From Pseudomonadota bacterium (lineage in GTDB: Bacteria > Pseudomonadota > Alphaproteobacteria > Rhizobiales > Kaistiaceae): 10,573 nucleotides of DNA. Made by a program: the position numbers and the translations under genes. Below the pieces are notes generated by a model, which had not been told where the DNA came from, searched no databases, and was given only the letters and a program-made list of their open reading frames with translations. The stretch lies in the NCBI GenBank assembly GCA_023433185.1, contig JAEZEN010000029.1:1-10573 (forward strand). The letters run 5' to 3'. This document shows positions 1 through 7,260 of the stretch, piece after piece (the stretch's first letter is position 1; each line of letters starts with the position of its first letter).

Positions 1-1744
1 GGGCAGGGGGCTGCTCGTCGAGAGCCCCGCCCGCTTCCAGAGCTTCCTCGCCGAGGTCGTCCGCGGACGCGGCCTGCCGGGCGTGTTCCTCGTCAAGAGC
101 GACGGCTCGATCGTCGCCGAGGCCGTGCCGGGGTCGCATGCCAACTTCCCGCCGCCGCCGCCATCGGCGATCGCCCAGGCCAAGGAGGAGGACGGCCGAC
201 CGGCGCTGATCGCCCCCGGTTCCACCAACATGATCGGCGGGATGGCCGTGCTCGACGGCTACGACGACGTGCTCCTCTATGCCCTCCGCCCGCTGCCCTC
301 CGAGGTGATCCGCCACCTCGCGATGACCGCCGACAACGTCAACCAGTACCGGGCGCTCGAGGCGAGCCGGGTGAGCGTCCAGCTCGCCTTCGGCATCATC
401 TATCTCGGCATGGCGCTGGTCGTGCTGCTCTCCGCGATCTGGCTCGGCATCGCCTTCGCCAACCGGATGGTCGCACCGATCCGCCGGCTGATCGACGCCG
501 CCAAGCAGGTGTCGCAGGGCAACCTCGCGGTCCGCGTACCGGCCCGGAAGGCGGAGGGCGACCTCGGCGATCTGAGCGAGACCTTCAACACCATGACCGA
601 CCAGCTCCGCAGCCAGCGCGCGGAACTGCTGGCCGCGAACTCGCAGATCGACAGCCGCCGCCGCTTCACCGAGGCGGTGCTTTCGGGCGTGACCGCGGGC
701 GTGATCGGCATCGACGGCGAGGGTCGGATCACGCTCGCCAATCGCACGGCGACGCGCTTCCTCGGCCTGAGCGACGGCTCGATCGAGCGCAAGCCGGTCG
801 TCGAGGTCGTGCCGGAACTCCGGAGCGTCGTCGACGCCGCCCTCCGCGACGACCGGCCGGAACACCGCGGCCAGATATCGCTGACCCGCGGCGGACGCGA
901 GCGCACCGTCAACGTCCGGGTGACCACCGAGGGCGCCACTGACGGCGTCCACGGCTACGTCATCACGCTCGACGACATCACCGATCTCGTCTCGGCCCAG
1001 CGCAGTTCGGCCTGGGCCGACGTCGCCCGGCGCATCGCCCACGAGATCAAGAATCCGCTGACGCCGATCCAGCTGTCGGCCGAGCGCCTCCGCCGGAAGT
1101 TCGGCAAGGTCATCCACGAGGATCGCCAGGTCTTCGACCAGTGCACGGACACGATCATCCGCCAGGTCGGCGACATCGGGCGCATGGTCGACGAATTCTC
1201 CTCCTTCGCGCGGATGCCGAAGCCGGCCTTCGAGGTCCGCAACCTGTCGGACGCGATCCGCGAGTCGGTATTCCTGCTCGAGGTCGCGCATCCCGACATC
1301 GCCTTCAAGGTCGACCTGCCGGACGAACCGCTGCTAGGCCACTTCGACGCGCGCCTCGTCTCGCAGGCCTTCACCAACATCGTGAAGAACGGCACCGAGG
1401 CCATCGCCGCCCTGCCGCCGGAGGAACGCGGCGGGGCAAGAATCAACGTCGCCGCGCGCACCGAAGGCGACGAGATCATCGTCGATGTCGTCGACACCGG
1501 CATCGGCCTTCCCTCCGAGCACCGGCACCGACTGCTCGAGCCCTACATGACGACGCGCGAGAAGGGTACCGGCCTCGGTCTCGCCATCGTCACAAAGATC
1601 ATCGAAGAGCATGGCGGCCGAATCGAGCTCCTCGACTCCCCCGAGGTCCAGCGCGGCGGCCATGGGGCACTCATCCGCATCACGCTGCCGGCCCTGGCGG
1701 CGGAGGCCGCTTCACCGGTGTCCGAGTCCGAGGGTGTGATCTGA
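1..1744 (+). CDS. ntrY: NtrY sensor histidine kinase (5' truncated by window)
   Basis: Membrane histidine kinase that phosphorylates NtrX. The reading frame is open from position 2 to the TGA at 1742-1744, giving 580 visible residues. Family members are usually somewhat over 700, so the start and the N-terminal membrane segments lie before the window; the GTG at 83 is internal. In order: the end of an extracytoplasmic region, a transmembrane helix (about 383-463), a HAMP linker (464-620, begins RMVAPIRRLIDAA), a PAS domain (about 660-990), a HisKA domain with the H-box RIAHEIKNPLTPIQLSAERL (phosphorylated His at 1040-1042), and a HATPase with N-box KNGTEA (Asn 1388-1390), DTGIGLP (from 1493) and GTGLGLAI (from 1565). 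The LTPIQLSAERLRRKFG stretch is characteristic of NtrY and separates it from NtrB. The stop overlaps the ntrX start by one base (TGATG), implying translational coupling. PAS ligand and signal cannot be read from sequence. Confidence 0.96.
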   Translation, partial: GRGLLVESPARFQSFLAEVVRGRGLPGVFLVKSDGSIVAEAVPGSHANFPPPPPSAIAQAKEEDGRPALIAPGSTNMIGGMAVLDGYDDVLLYALRPLPSEVIRHLAMTADNVNQYRALEASRVSVQLAFGIIYLGMALVVLLSAIWLGIAFANRMVAPIRRLIDAAKQVSQGNLAVRVPARKAEGDLGDLSETFNTMTDQLRSQRAELLAANSQIDSRRRFTEAVLSGVTAGVIGIDGEGRITLANRTATRFLGLSDGSIERKPVVEVVPELRSVVDAALRDDRPEHRGQISLTRGGRERTVNVRVTTEGATDGVHGYVITLDDITDLVSAQRSSAWADVARRIAHEIKNPLTPIQLSAERLRRKFGKVIHEDRQVFDQCTDTIIRQVGDIGRMVDEFSSFARMPKPAFEVRNLSDAIRESVFLLEVAHPDIAFKVDLPDEPLLGHFDARLVSQAFTNIVKNGTEAIAALPPEERGGARINVAARTEGDEIIVDVVDTGIGLPSEHRHRLLEPYMTTREKGTGLGLAIVTKIIEEHGGRIELLDSPEVQRGGHGALIRITLPALAAEAASPVSESEGVI

Positions 1745-3120
1745 TGACGCCGCTGGGTTCTGACATTCTCATCGTTGACGACGAGACGGACATCCGTGAG
1801 ATCGTCGCCGGCATCCTCTCCGACGAAGGCCACGGGACGCGGACGGCCGCCGATGCCGACAGTGCGCTGGCCGAGATCGCGAAGCGCCGGCCGACGCTCA
1901 TCTTCCTCGACATCTGGCTGCAGGGCAGCAAGGTCGACGGGCTGGCGCTTCTCGACACGATCAAGAAGGACCATCCGGACCTGCCGATCGTGATGATCTC
2001 GGGCCACGGCAACATCGAAACCGCGGTCTCCGCCATCCGCCGCGGGGCCTACGACTACATCGAGAAGCCGTTCAAGTCCGACCGGCTCGTGGTCGTCGCC
2101 GAGCGGGCGCTCGAGGCGTCCAAGCTCCGGCGCGAAATCCGCGAGCTCCGCGAGCGGAGCGGCGAGGCGACCGAGCTCGTCGGCTCGTCGGGCACGATGA
2201 ACCACCTCAGGCAGCTCATCGAGAAGGTCGCGCCGACCAACAGCCGGATCATGATCTCGGGCCCATCGGGCTCCGGCAAGGAAGCGGTGGCGCGCGCGAT
2301 TCACCGCCTGTCGCTGCGCTCGGGGGGGCCGTTCGTCGTCCTCAACGCCGCGACGATCACGCCGGAGCGGATGGAGGAGGAGCTTTTCGGGACCGAGCCG
2401 AACAACGGGGCCGGGCGCCGCGTCGGTGCGCTCGAGGAAGCGCATGGCGGCACGCTCTATCTCGATGAGATCGCGGACATGCCGCGCGAGACACAGAACA
2501 AGATCCTTCGCGTCCTCGTCGACCAGACCTTCCAGCGCATCGGCGGGATGACGCGCGTCAATGTCGACGTGCGGATCGTCTCCTCGACCGCCCGCGATCT
2601 CGAACGGGAGATCGCGGAAGGGGCGTTCCGCGAGGATCTCTTCCATCGGCTTGCGGTCGTGCCGATCCGCGTGCCGGCGCTTGCGGAGCGCCGCGAGGAC
2701 ATCCCGGAGACGGTCCGCCACTTCGTCGACCTCATCTCCAAGTCGACCGGACTGCCGCGGCGGCCGATTGCGGACGATGCGCTTGCCGTGCTCCAGGCCC
2801 ATGACTGGCCGGGAAACCTCCGGCAGCTCCGCAACAATGTCGAACGTCTCCTCATCCTCGCCCGCGGCGACGAGTCCGAGACGATCACGGCGGAACACCT
2901 GCCGGCCGAGATCGGCGAAATGCTGCCGACCACGCCGGGGCGGGCAGGGGGCGAGCACCTGATGTCCCTGCCGCTCCGCGACGCCCGCGAGATCTTCGAG
3001 CGCGAGTACCTCCGTGCCCAGGTCAACCGGTTCGGGGGCAACATCTCGCGGACGGCCGAGTTCGTCGGCATGGAGCGGTCGGCGCTGCACCGCAAGCTCA
3101 AGTCGCTCGGCGTCGGCTGA
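1744..3120 (+). CDS. ntrX: NtrX response regulator, NtrC-type
   Basis: DNA-binding response regulator partnered with NtrY; in alphaproteobacteria the pair is linked to nitrogen metabolism, redox/respiratory genes and envelope control. 458 residues, family-typical. The ATG at 1744 overlaps the ntrY TGA; the frame stays open upstream to 1141, but that is only the antiparallel-frame opening common at high GC. Receiver domain (1-120): acidic pocket D12-D13, phosphoacceptor D56 in FLDIWLQGS, S86 and K108. AAA+ domain (about 145-375): Walker A GPSGSGKE at 173-180, Walker B GGTLYLDEIADM from 235, sensor I near 278-283, arginine-finger region FREDLFHRL near 295-303, sensor II in DWPGNLRQLRNN. Fis-type HTH at the C-terminus (about 412-458). 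The sigma-54 contact loop GAFTGA is absent: after ELFG (213-216) the sequence is TEPNNGAGRRVG. This is a known trait of alphaproteobacterial NtrX-type regulators and argues for action through other sigma factors (inference). Confidence 0.96.
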   Translation: MTPLGSDILIVDDETDIREIVAGILSDEGHGTRTAADADSALAEIAKRRPTLIFLDIWLQGSKVDGLALLDTIKKDHPDLPIVMISGHGNIETAVSAIRRGAYDYIEKPFKSDRLVVVAERALEASKLRREIRELRERSGEATELVGSSGTMNHLRQLIEKVAPTNSRIMISGPSGSGKEAVARAIHRLSLRSGGPFVVLNAATITPERMEEELFGTEPNNGAGRRVGALEEAHGGTLYLDEIADMPRETQNKILRVLVDQTFQRIGGMTRVNVDVRIVSSTARDLEREIAEGAFREDLFHRLAVVPIRVPALAERREDIPETVRHFVDLISKSTGLPRRPIADDALAVLQAHDWPGNLRQLRNNVERLLILARGDESETITAEHLPAEIGEMLPTTPGRAGGEHLMSLPLRDAREIFEREYLRAQVNRFGGNISRTAEFVGMERSALHRKLKSLGVG

Positions 3121-3148
3121 CGGAACGGGACGGGCGGGGGAACTCTCG

Positions 3149-4525
3149 ATGCGGGTTGTGATCTGTGGCGCCGGTCAGGTCGGCTTCGGCATCGCCGAGC
3201 AACTCGCCGCGGAAGAGAACGACGTGTCCGTCATCGACACCTCGCCCCAGCTCATCCAGGCGATCCGCGACACCCTCGACGTGCGCGGCCTTGTCGGCCA
3301 TGGCGCCCACCCCGACGTGCTCGCCCAGGCGGGGATCGACCAGGCCGACATGCTGATCGCCGTCACCCTCTATGACGAGGTGAACATGGTGGCCTGCCAG
3401 GTCGCCCACTCCCTGTTCAACGTGCCGACCAAGATCGCCCGCATCCGGTCCCAGGCCTATCTCCAGCCCCACTGGGCCGACCTGTTCTCGACCGAGCATC
3501 TGCCGATCGACGTGATCATCTCGCCCGAGGTCGAGGTCGGCGAGATGGTGCTCCGCCGCCTGGCGACGCCCGGCGCGTCGGACTTCGTCCGCTTCGCCAA
3601 TGGCGACGTGGTCGTGATCGGCATCGACATCGAGGAGAACTGCCCTGTCGTCGACACCCCGCTGTCCCAGCTGACGGAGCTTTTTCCCGACCTCAAGGCG
3701 GTGGTGGTCGGCATATTCCGCGAAGGCCGCCTGTTCGTGCCGCGCTCCTCGGATGCGATGCTCTTCGGCGACCGGGTCTATGTCGTCTGCGCCGCCGACC
3801 AGGTTCGCCGCACCCTCGGAATTTTCGGCCACGAGGAACAGGAAGCGCACCGCGTCGTCATCGCCGGCGGCGGCAATATCGGCCTCTACGTTGCGCACTC
3901 CCTCGAGGCACGCGGTTCGCGGGCGAAGATCAAGATCATCGAGGCTTCCCGCGAGCGTGCCATCCGCATCGCCGACCAGCTGCGTCGCACCGTCGTCCTG
4001 CACGGCAACGCCCTCGATCAGGAAATCCTTCGCGAGGCCGACATCAAGGATGCCGACACCATGGTGGCGCTGACCAACGACGACGAGGTCAATGTCCTCG
4101 CCTGCGTCATGGCCAAGCGCCTCGGCTGCCGCTCGAGCATGGCCCTCCTCAACAACCGCTCCTATCCGGCCCTCAGCGGCGGACTTGGCATCGATGCCAC
4201 GGTCAATCCGCGCGGCGTGACGATCTCGAAGATTCTCCAGCATGTCCGCCGGGGCCGCATCCGGGGTGTCCACACCATCGAGAACGGCCTTGCGGAGGTG
4301 ATCGAGGGCGAGGCGCTGGAGACCTCGCCGCTGGTCGGCCGGCCGCTCCGCGATCTGCACCTGCCCGTCGGCATACGCATCGGGGCGATCTACCGCGAAG
4401 GGGAGGTGCTGATTCCGGAAGGATCGCTCCAGATCCTGCCGAAGGATCGCGTCGTCATCTTCGCGACCGCCGACCGGGTGCGGCAGGTCGAGCAGATGTT
4501 CCGCGTCAGCCTCGAATTCTTCTGA
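3149..4525 (+). CDS. trkA: TrkA, Trk potassium uptake NAD-binding subunit
   Basis: Cytoplasmic peripheral subunit that binds NAD(H)/nucleotides and gates the TrkH potassium channel. The ATG at 3149 gives 458 residues, the same length as E. coli TrkA, and begins MRVVICGAGQVGFGIAEQLA; the frame is open upstream but residues before this Met match no TrkA. A purine run (gggggaa) lies just upstream. Two tandem RCK units are visible: RCK_N-1 with GAGQVG near residues 7-12 and the acidic VIDTS end of beta-2, then RCK_C-1 (about 145-225); RCK_N-2 with AGGGNIG at 239-245 and KIIEAS, then RCK_C-2 (about 370-458) ending in the LPKDRVVIFA pattern. It lies 28 bases after ntrX and 10 before trkH, so channel and gate are probably made from one message, possibly with ntrYX. 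No truncation or missing glycine in either dinucleotide motif. Confidence 0.97.
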   Translation: MRVVICGAGQVGFGIAEQLAAEENDVSVIDTSPQLIQAIRDTLDVRGLVGHGAHPDVLAQAGIDQADMLIAVTLYDEVNMVACQVAHSLFNVPTKIARIRSQAYLQPHWADLFSTEHLPIDVIISPEVEVGEMVLRRLATPGASDFVRFANGDVVVIGIDIEENCPVVDTPLSQLTELFPDLKAVVVGIFREGRLFVPRSSDAMLFGDRVYVVCAADQVRRTLGIFGHEEQEAHRVVIAGGGNIGLYVAHSLEARGSRAKIKIIEASRERAIRIADQLRRTVVLHGNALDQEILREADIKDADTMVALTNDDEVNVLACVMAKRLGCRSSMALLNNRSYPALSGGLGIDATVNPRGVTISKILQHVRRGRIRGVHTIENGLAEVIEGEALETSPLVGRPLRDLHLPVGIRIGAIYREGEVLIPEGSLQILPKDRVVIFATADRVRQVEQMFRVSLEFF

Positions 4526-4535
4526 TCGCAGCGGG

Positions 4536-5990
4536 ATGATCGGAGTCTTCCACCTCCTCGCCCAGGCAACCGGCTGGCTTGCCGTCGCGACGTTCCTTCC
4601 TGCGGGCATCGCATTCGCGACCGGCGACCGTCTCGCCGGCAATGCCTATCTGCTGGTCGCCGTGATGCTCGGCTTCCTCTCCGGTGCGCTGATCCTGGCG
4701 CTGCGGGGCCGCCGCCGCGGCCTCAGCCGGGTGGGGAGCTACATCCTGATCTTCGCGATGTGGCTGACCATCCCGCCGATCGCCGCCATTCCGCTGGCCC
4801 TTTCGGGCGATGTCGGCTACCTGACCGCCCTGTTCGAGACGGTCTCCGGCCTGACGACGACAGGTGCCTCGGCCATCCCGAGCGTGGCGGTCATCGGCCC
4901 GGCGGGGGTCTTCTTCCGCGCCGAACTGCAATGGCTCGGTGGATTCCTCACGCTGGTGACGGTGGCAACGGTCCTCGCGGCGACCGGCCTCGGCGGCCTT
5001 TCTCGCAGCCAGGTCGCGCTCGTGTCCGGCGTCGAGGACCGGCTCGGGCGCATCCTGACCGGGGTCCGGCAGATCTTCGTTGCCTACGCCGCGGTGACGG
5101 TGGTCTGCATCGTGCTCCTGATCCTCTCGGGCATTCCGCCCTTCGAGGCGGTCTGCATCGGCCTGGCGACGCTCTCGACCGGCGGGTTCATGCCGATCGA
5201 CGGAACGTTCGCGGACTACGACAGCGACGTGGCCAACATCGTGGTGTCGGTGTTCATGCTGGTCGGCGCGACGAGCATCGTCTGGCAGCGCATGGTGATC
5301 GAGGGGCGCTGGCATCAAGTGTCCCGGCACCGCGAGAGCTACTGGGTGATCGGGACGGCGCTGGCCCTCGGCATCCTCTACGTCTTCGCCTTCGCCGATC
5401 CGCTGGGCACGACCGGTGCGACCCAGCCGCACTGGATCAGCGCCGGACTTCTCACCGGCATATCCGTGCTCACCACCACCGGATTCGAGGCCCACCCGGG
5501 GGCTTTCATCGCGATCCCGATCACGCTGGCGCTCGTCGTGGCGCTGGTCGGCGGCTCGGGCCTGTCGACGTCCGGCGGCCTCAAGCAGTACCGTATCGGT
5601 GCGCTGATGGTGCTGTCGGGGCTCGAGCTGCGGCGTCTGCTCTATCCGCACAGCGTGCGGGAACCGAGCGCCGGCAGCATCCCGTACAGCCTCGACATGA
5701 TGAAGGCGATCCTCAGCTATCTGTTCGTCAGCCTCCTGGTGATGGCGGTGGCGATGCTCCTGCTGTCGCTGTCGCTTCCCGATTTCCCGGCCGCGTTCAC
5801 GGCCACGATCGCGGCTTTCGCCAATATCGGGCCGCTCTACGCTGCCGGTTGGCAGGATGCTGTGACATGGACGCCCTATCCGGAGTTCGAGCCATTTGCG
5901 AAAATGGTGATGATCGTGACGATGATTCTCGGCCGGCTGGAAGTGCTCGTCGTCTTTGCCGCCTTCAACCTCTCCTACTGGCGCTCCTGA
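4536..5990 (+). CDS. trkH: TrkH potassium channel/transporter subunit
   Basis: Inner-membrane potassium uptake protein working with TrkA. 484 residues against 483 for E. coli TrkH, with hydrophobic segments along the whole length. All four pore repeats are recognisable by their filter loops: LTTTGAS at 106-112, LSTGGF at 213-218, LTTTGFE at 312-318 and FANIGP at 428-433; the last lacks the Thr, as is normal for TrkH. LQWLGG (131-136), GGSGLSTSGGLK (339-350) and the C-terminal MILGRLEVL (463-471) are also family hallmarks. The ATG at 4536 is 10 bases after the trkA stop. A GGG triplet abuts it directly, so it has no properly spaced Shine-Dalgarno and may depend on ribosomes finishing trkA. No upstream in-frame start was seen. 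It could be called KtrB/TrkG in a broad annotation, but length and the trkA neighbour favour TrkH. Confidence 0.96.
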   Translation: MIGVFHLLAQATGWLAVATFLPAGIAFATGDRLAGNAYLLVAVMLGFLSGALILALRGRRRGLSRVGSYILIFAMWLTIPPIAAIPLALSGDVGYLTALFETVSGLTTTGASAIPSVAVIGPAGVFFRAELQWLGGFLTLVTVATVLAATGLGGLSRSQVALVSGVEDRLGRILTGVRQIFVAYAAVTVVCIVLLILSGIPPFEAVCIGLATLSTGGFMPIDGTFADYDSDVANIVVSVFMLVGATSIVWQRMVIEGRWHQVSRHRESYWVIGTALALGILYVFAFADPLGTTGATQPHWISAGLLTGISVLTTTGFEAHPGAFIAIPITLALVVALVGGSGLSTSGGLKQYRIGALMVLSGLELRRLLYPHSVREPSAGSIPYSLDMMKAILSYLFVSLLVMAVAMLLLSLSLPDFPAAFTATIAAFANIGPLYAAGWQDAVTWTPYPEFEPFAKMVMIVTMILGRLEVLVVFAAFNLSYWRS

Positions 5991-5996
5991 ACACGC

Positions 5997-6902
5997 ATGT
6001 CCCGCATCGCCTACGTCAACGGCCGCTACGTCCGGCATCGCGACGCCTCCGTGCATGTCGAGGACCGCGCCCTGCAGTTCGGCGACGGCGTCTATGAGGT
6101 CTGCGAGGTGCGGAATGGCCGGCTCATCGACGAGCAGCGCCACCTTGCGCGGCTCGCCCGTTCGCTCGCCGCCATCCGGATTCCGCAGCCCATGGACGCG
6201 GCGGCGCTCGGCGTCGTTCTTCGCGAACTGGTCCGCCGGAACCGGGTCGTCAACGGGATCGTCTATCTCCAGGTGACGCGCGGCACCGCGCCGCGCAACC
6301 ATCCGTTTCCATTGAAGCCCGTCCGGCCCGGCGTGATGGGCACTGCCAAGTCCCTCGACGCCGCCGAGGGCGGGCGGCGCGCGGAGCAGGGAATCGCCGT
6401 CGTCACCGTCCCAGACAATCGGTGGGGGAGGGTGGACATCAAGCCGGTCGGCCTCCTCCCCAATGTGCTCGCCAAACAGGCGGCCCGCAACGCCGGGGCC
6501 TTCGAGGCCTGGTTCGTCGACGCCGCGGGCAACGTGACCGAGGGCGCATCGACCAATGCCTGGATCGTCACCGCCGACGACCGGCTGGTGACGCGCCACA
6601 CCGACCACGGCATCCTGCCCGGAGTGACGCGCTCGGTTCTGCTCGATGTCGCGGCGGCGCTCGGGCTGACCCTCGATGAGCGGCCGTTTTCGGTTGCCGA
6701 GGCACAGGCGGCCAGGGAGGCGTTCCTCAGCGGGTCGTCGGCAACCGTGCTTCCGGTCGTATCGATCGACGGTGTGGCGGTCGGCTCCGGCAGGCCGGGG
6801 CCCGTCGCCCGCCGGCTCCGCGCGGTGTTCCACGATCATGCCGAGACGGCGCCGGCATGGTCCGTGCATCGCGGCAGGGCAGAGGACAAAATTCCCGGAT
6901 GA
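5997..6902 (+). CDS. dat: D-amino-acid transaminase (class IV PLP aminotransferase)
   Basis: Fold-type IV PLP enzyme that transfers amino groups between D-amino acids and 2-oxo acids, e.g. supplying or recycling D-Ala and D-Glu. 301 residues. Catalytic lysine K149 sits in DIKPVGLLPNVLAKQ, aligning by eye with K145 (DIKSLNLL) of the Bacillus sp. YM-1 enzyme. The cofactor-binding Glu lies in VTEGAST (E182), with phosphate-binding GILPGVTR at 205-212. The carboxylate-binding set of the Bacillus D-transaminase (Tyr31, Arg98, His100) has counterparts here: Y33 in FGDGVYEV and R100/H102 in TAPRNHPFP. This favours a D-amino-acid enzyme over a branched-chain aminotransferase (IlvE) or aminodeoxychorismate lyase (PabC), though substrate range in this fold is hard to predict. 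The ATG is 6 bases after the trkH stop with no Shine-Dalgarno visible, suggesting reinitiation. The last 20 or so residues extend beyond the shorter family members. Confidence 0.88.
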   Translation: MSRIAYVNGRYVRHRDASVHVEDRALQFGDGVYEVCEVRNGRLIDEQRHLARLARSLAAIRIPQPMDAAALGVVLRELVRRNRVVNGIVYLQVTRGTAPRNHPFPLKPVRPGVMGTAKSLDAAEGGRRAEQGIAVVTVPDNRWGRVDIKPVGLLPNVLAKQAARNAGAFEAWFVDAAGNVTEGASTNAWIVTADDRLVTRHTDHGILPGVTRSVLLDVAAALGLTLDERPFSVAEAQAAREAFLSGSSATVLPVVSIDGVAVGSGRPGPVARRLRAVFHDHAETAPAWSVHRGRAEDKIPG

Positions 6903-7002
6903 CGGCCATCGCAATAATCGGCACACTACGCAACAACCGGCTGTGAACGACGCGAGGCGGCTGGATTCGACCGCAAATGCCCAAAAAGAATGAGACGGAA
7001 AA
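6903..7002 (+). promoter_or_regulatory. dat-hfq intergenic leader, probable hfq promoter region
   Basis: This 100-base gap is the longest clearly non-coding stretch on the + strand side and is richer in A/T than its surroundings. It likely carries an hfq promoter, because hfq often has its own transcription start, but I see no clear -35/-10 pair, no sigma-54 -24/-12 element with correct spacing, and no terminator hairpin with a T run after dat. Read-through from dat is therefore also possible. Confidence 0.35.
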
Positions 7003-7004
7003 AT
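6983..7004 (+). promoter_or_regulatory. A-rich ARN triplets flanking the hfq ribosome-binding site
   Basis: Three consecutive A-purine-N triplets (AAA AAG AAT, 6983-6991) lie just before the purine-rich ribosome-binding stretch GAGACGGA (6992-6999). Two more (AAA AAT, 6999-7004) run into the ATG at 7003. ARN repeats are the known ligand of the Hfq distal face, and Hfq repression of its own mRNA is established in E. coli, with autoregulation also reported in Sinorhizobium meliloti. A role as an autoregulatory site here is inference; A-rich leaders are common near start codons. Confidence 0.35.
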
Positions 7005-7260
7005 GGCGGATCGCGCACAAAACCTGCAAGATACCTTTCTGAATTACGTCCGGAAGAACAAGGTCCCCCTCACGATCTTCCTTGTGAACGGCGTGAAGCT
7101 CCAGGGCATCGTGACCTGGTTCGACAATTTCTGTGTCCTGTTGCGACGCGACGGGCACTCGCAACTCGTCTACAAGCACGCCATATCAACCATCATGCCC
7201 GGCGCGCCCCTGCAGTTGTTCGAACCGCAGGAAGAACCCGCCGGCCGGGAGTCCGATTGA
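7003..7260 (+). CDS. hfq: RNA chaperone Hfq
   Basis: Hexameric Sm-like protein that binds small RNAs and mRNAs and controls their pairing and stability. 85 residues. Start [14 protein letters not shown] with the conserved Q9 (Gln8 of E. coli), then rim basic residues RKNK (17-20), the Sm1 region [15 protein letters not shown] (21-35), [12 protein letters not shown] (40-51) and the diagnostic Sm2 YKHAIST (57-63). Y57-K58-H59 correspond to Tyr55-Lys56-His57 of E. coli Hfq. The C-terminal tail after IMPG is short and acidic, as usual in alphaproteobacteria, not the long tail of enterics. The ATG is preceded by GAGACGGA. In Azorhizobium caulinodans the hfq homologue beside ntrYX was found as nrfA, a factor needed for nifA expression, so this linkage has precedent. 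The stop overlaps the start of hflX. Confidence 0.98.
   Translation: MADRAQNLQDTFLNYVRKNKVPLTIFLVNGVKLQGIVTWFDNFCVLLRRDGHSQLVYKHAISTIMPGAPLQLFEPQEEPAGRESD
7247..7259 (+). promoter_or_regulatory. Ribosome-binding site and TTG start of hflX inside the hfq end
   Basis: GGGAG at 7247-7251 sits 5 bases before TTG at 7257-7259. This spacing fits a Shine-Dalgarno element and decides the hflX start. The TTG shares bases with the hfq TGA (TTGA, 7257-7260), so both site and start lie within hfq and the two genes are expected to be translationally coupled. Confidence 0.6.

Noticed and set aside
1141..1743. Possible N-terminal extension of NtrX by about 200 residues
   Set aside because: The frame is open, but the residues are Arg/His-rich shadow of the NtrY kinase domain, and the receiver domain starts normally just after the ATG at 1744.
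1543..4642. Two long - strand open frames (1543-3090 and 3098-4642, about 515 codons each) opposite ntrX and trkA
   Set aside because: Same antisense pattern with no domain and biased composition; the + strand frames carry complete, motif-bearing proteins.
4506..6926. An 806-codon open frame on the - strand across trkH and dat
   Set aside because: Its translation is rich in Arg, His, Asp and Gly with no recognisable domain, and it lies wholly antisense to two well-conserved genes. This is the expected result of high third-position GC in the real frames.
6917..6932. A GGCAC...GC string resembling a sigma-54 -24/-12 promoter before hfq
   Set aside because: The GG and GC elements are 10 bases apart start to start instead of the required 12, and the TTGC half is not matched.
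6964..6968. GANTC (CcrM methylation) sites in both main intergenic gaps, 6964-6968 and 9582-9586
   Set aside because: GANTC also occurs many times within the coding regions (for example near 1051, 1262, 1619, 2298), so there is no evident enrichment in the gaps.
6977..7042. A 21-codon ORF starting before hfq and overlapping it in another frame
   Set aside because: No ribosome-binding site precedes its ATG and no known leader peptide resembles it. The Lys/Glu content comes from the A-rich hfq leader.
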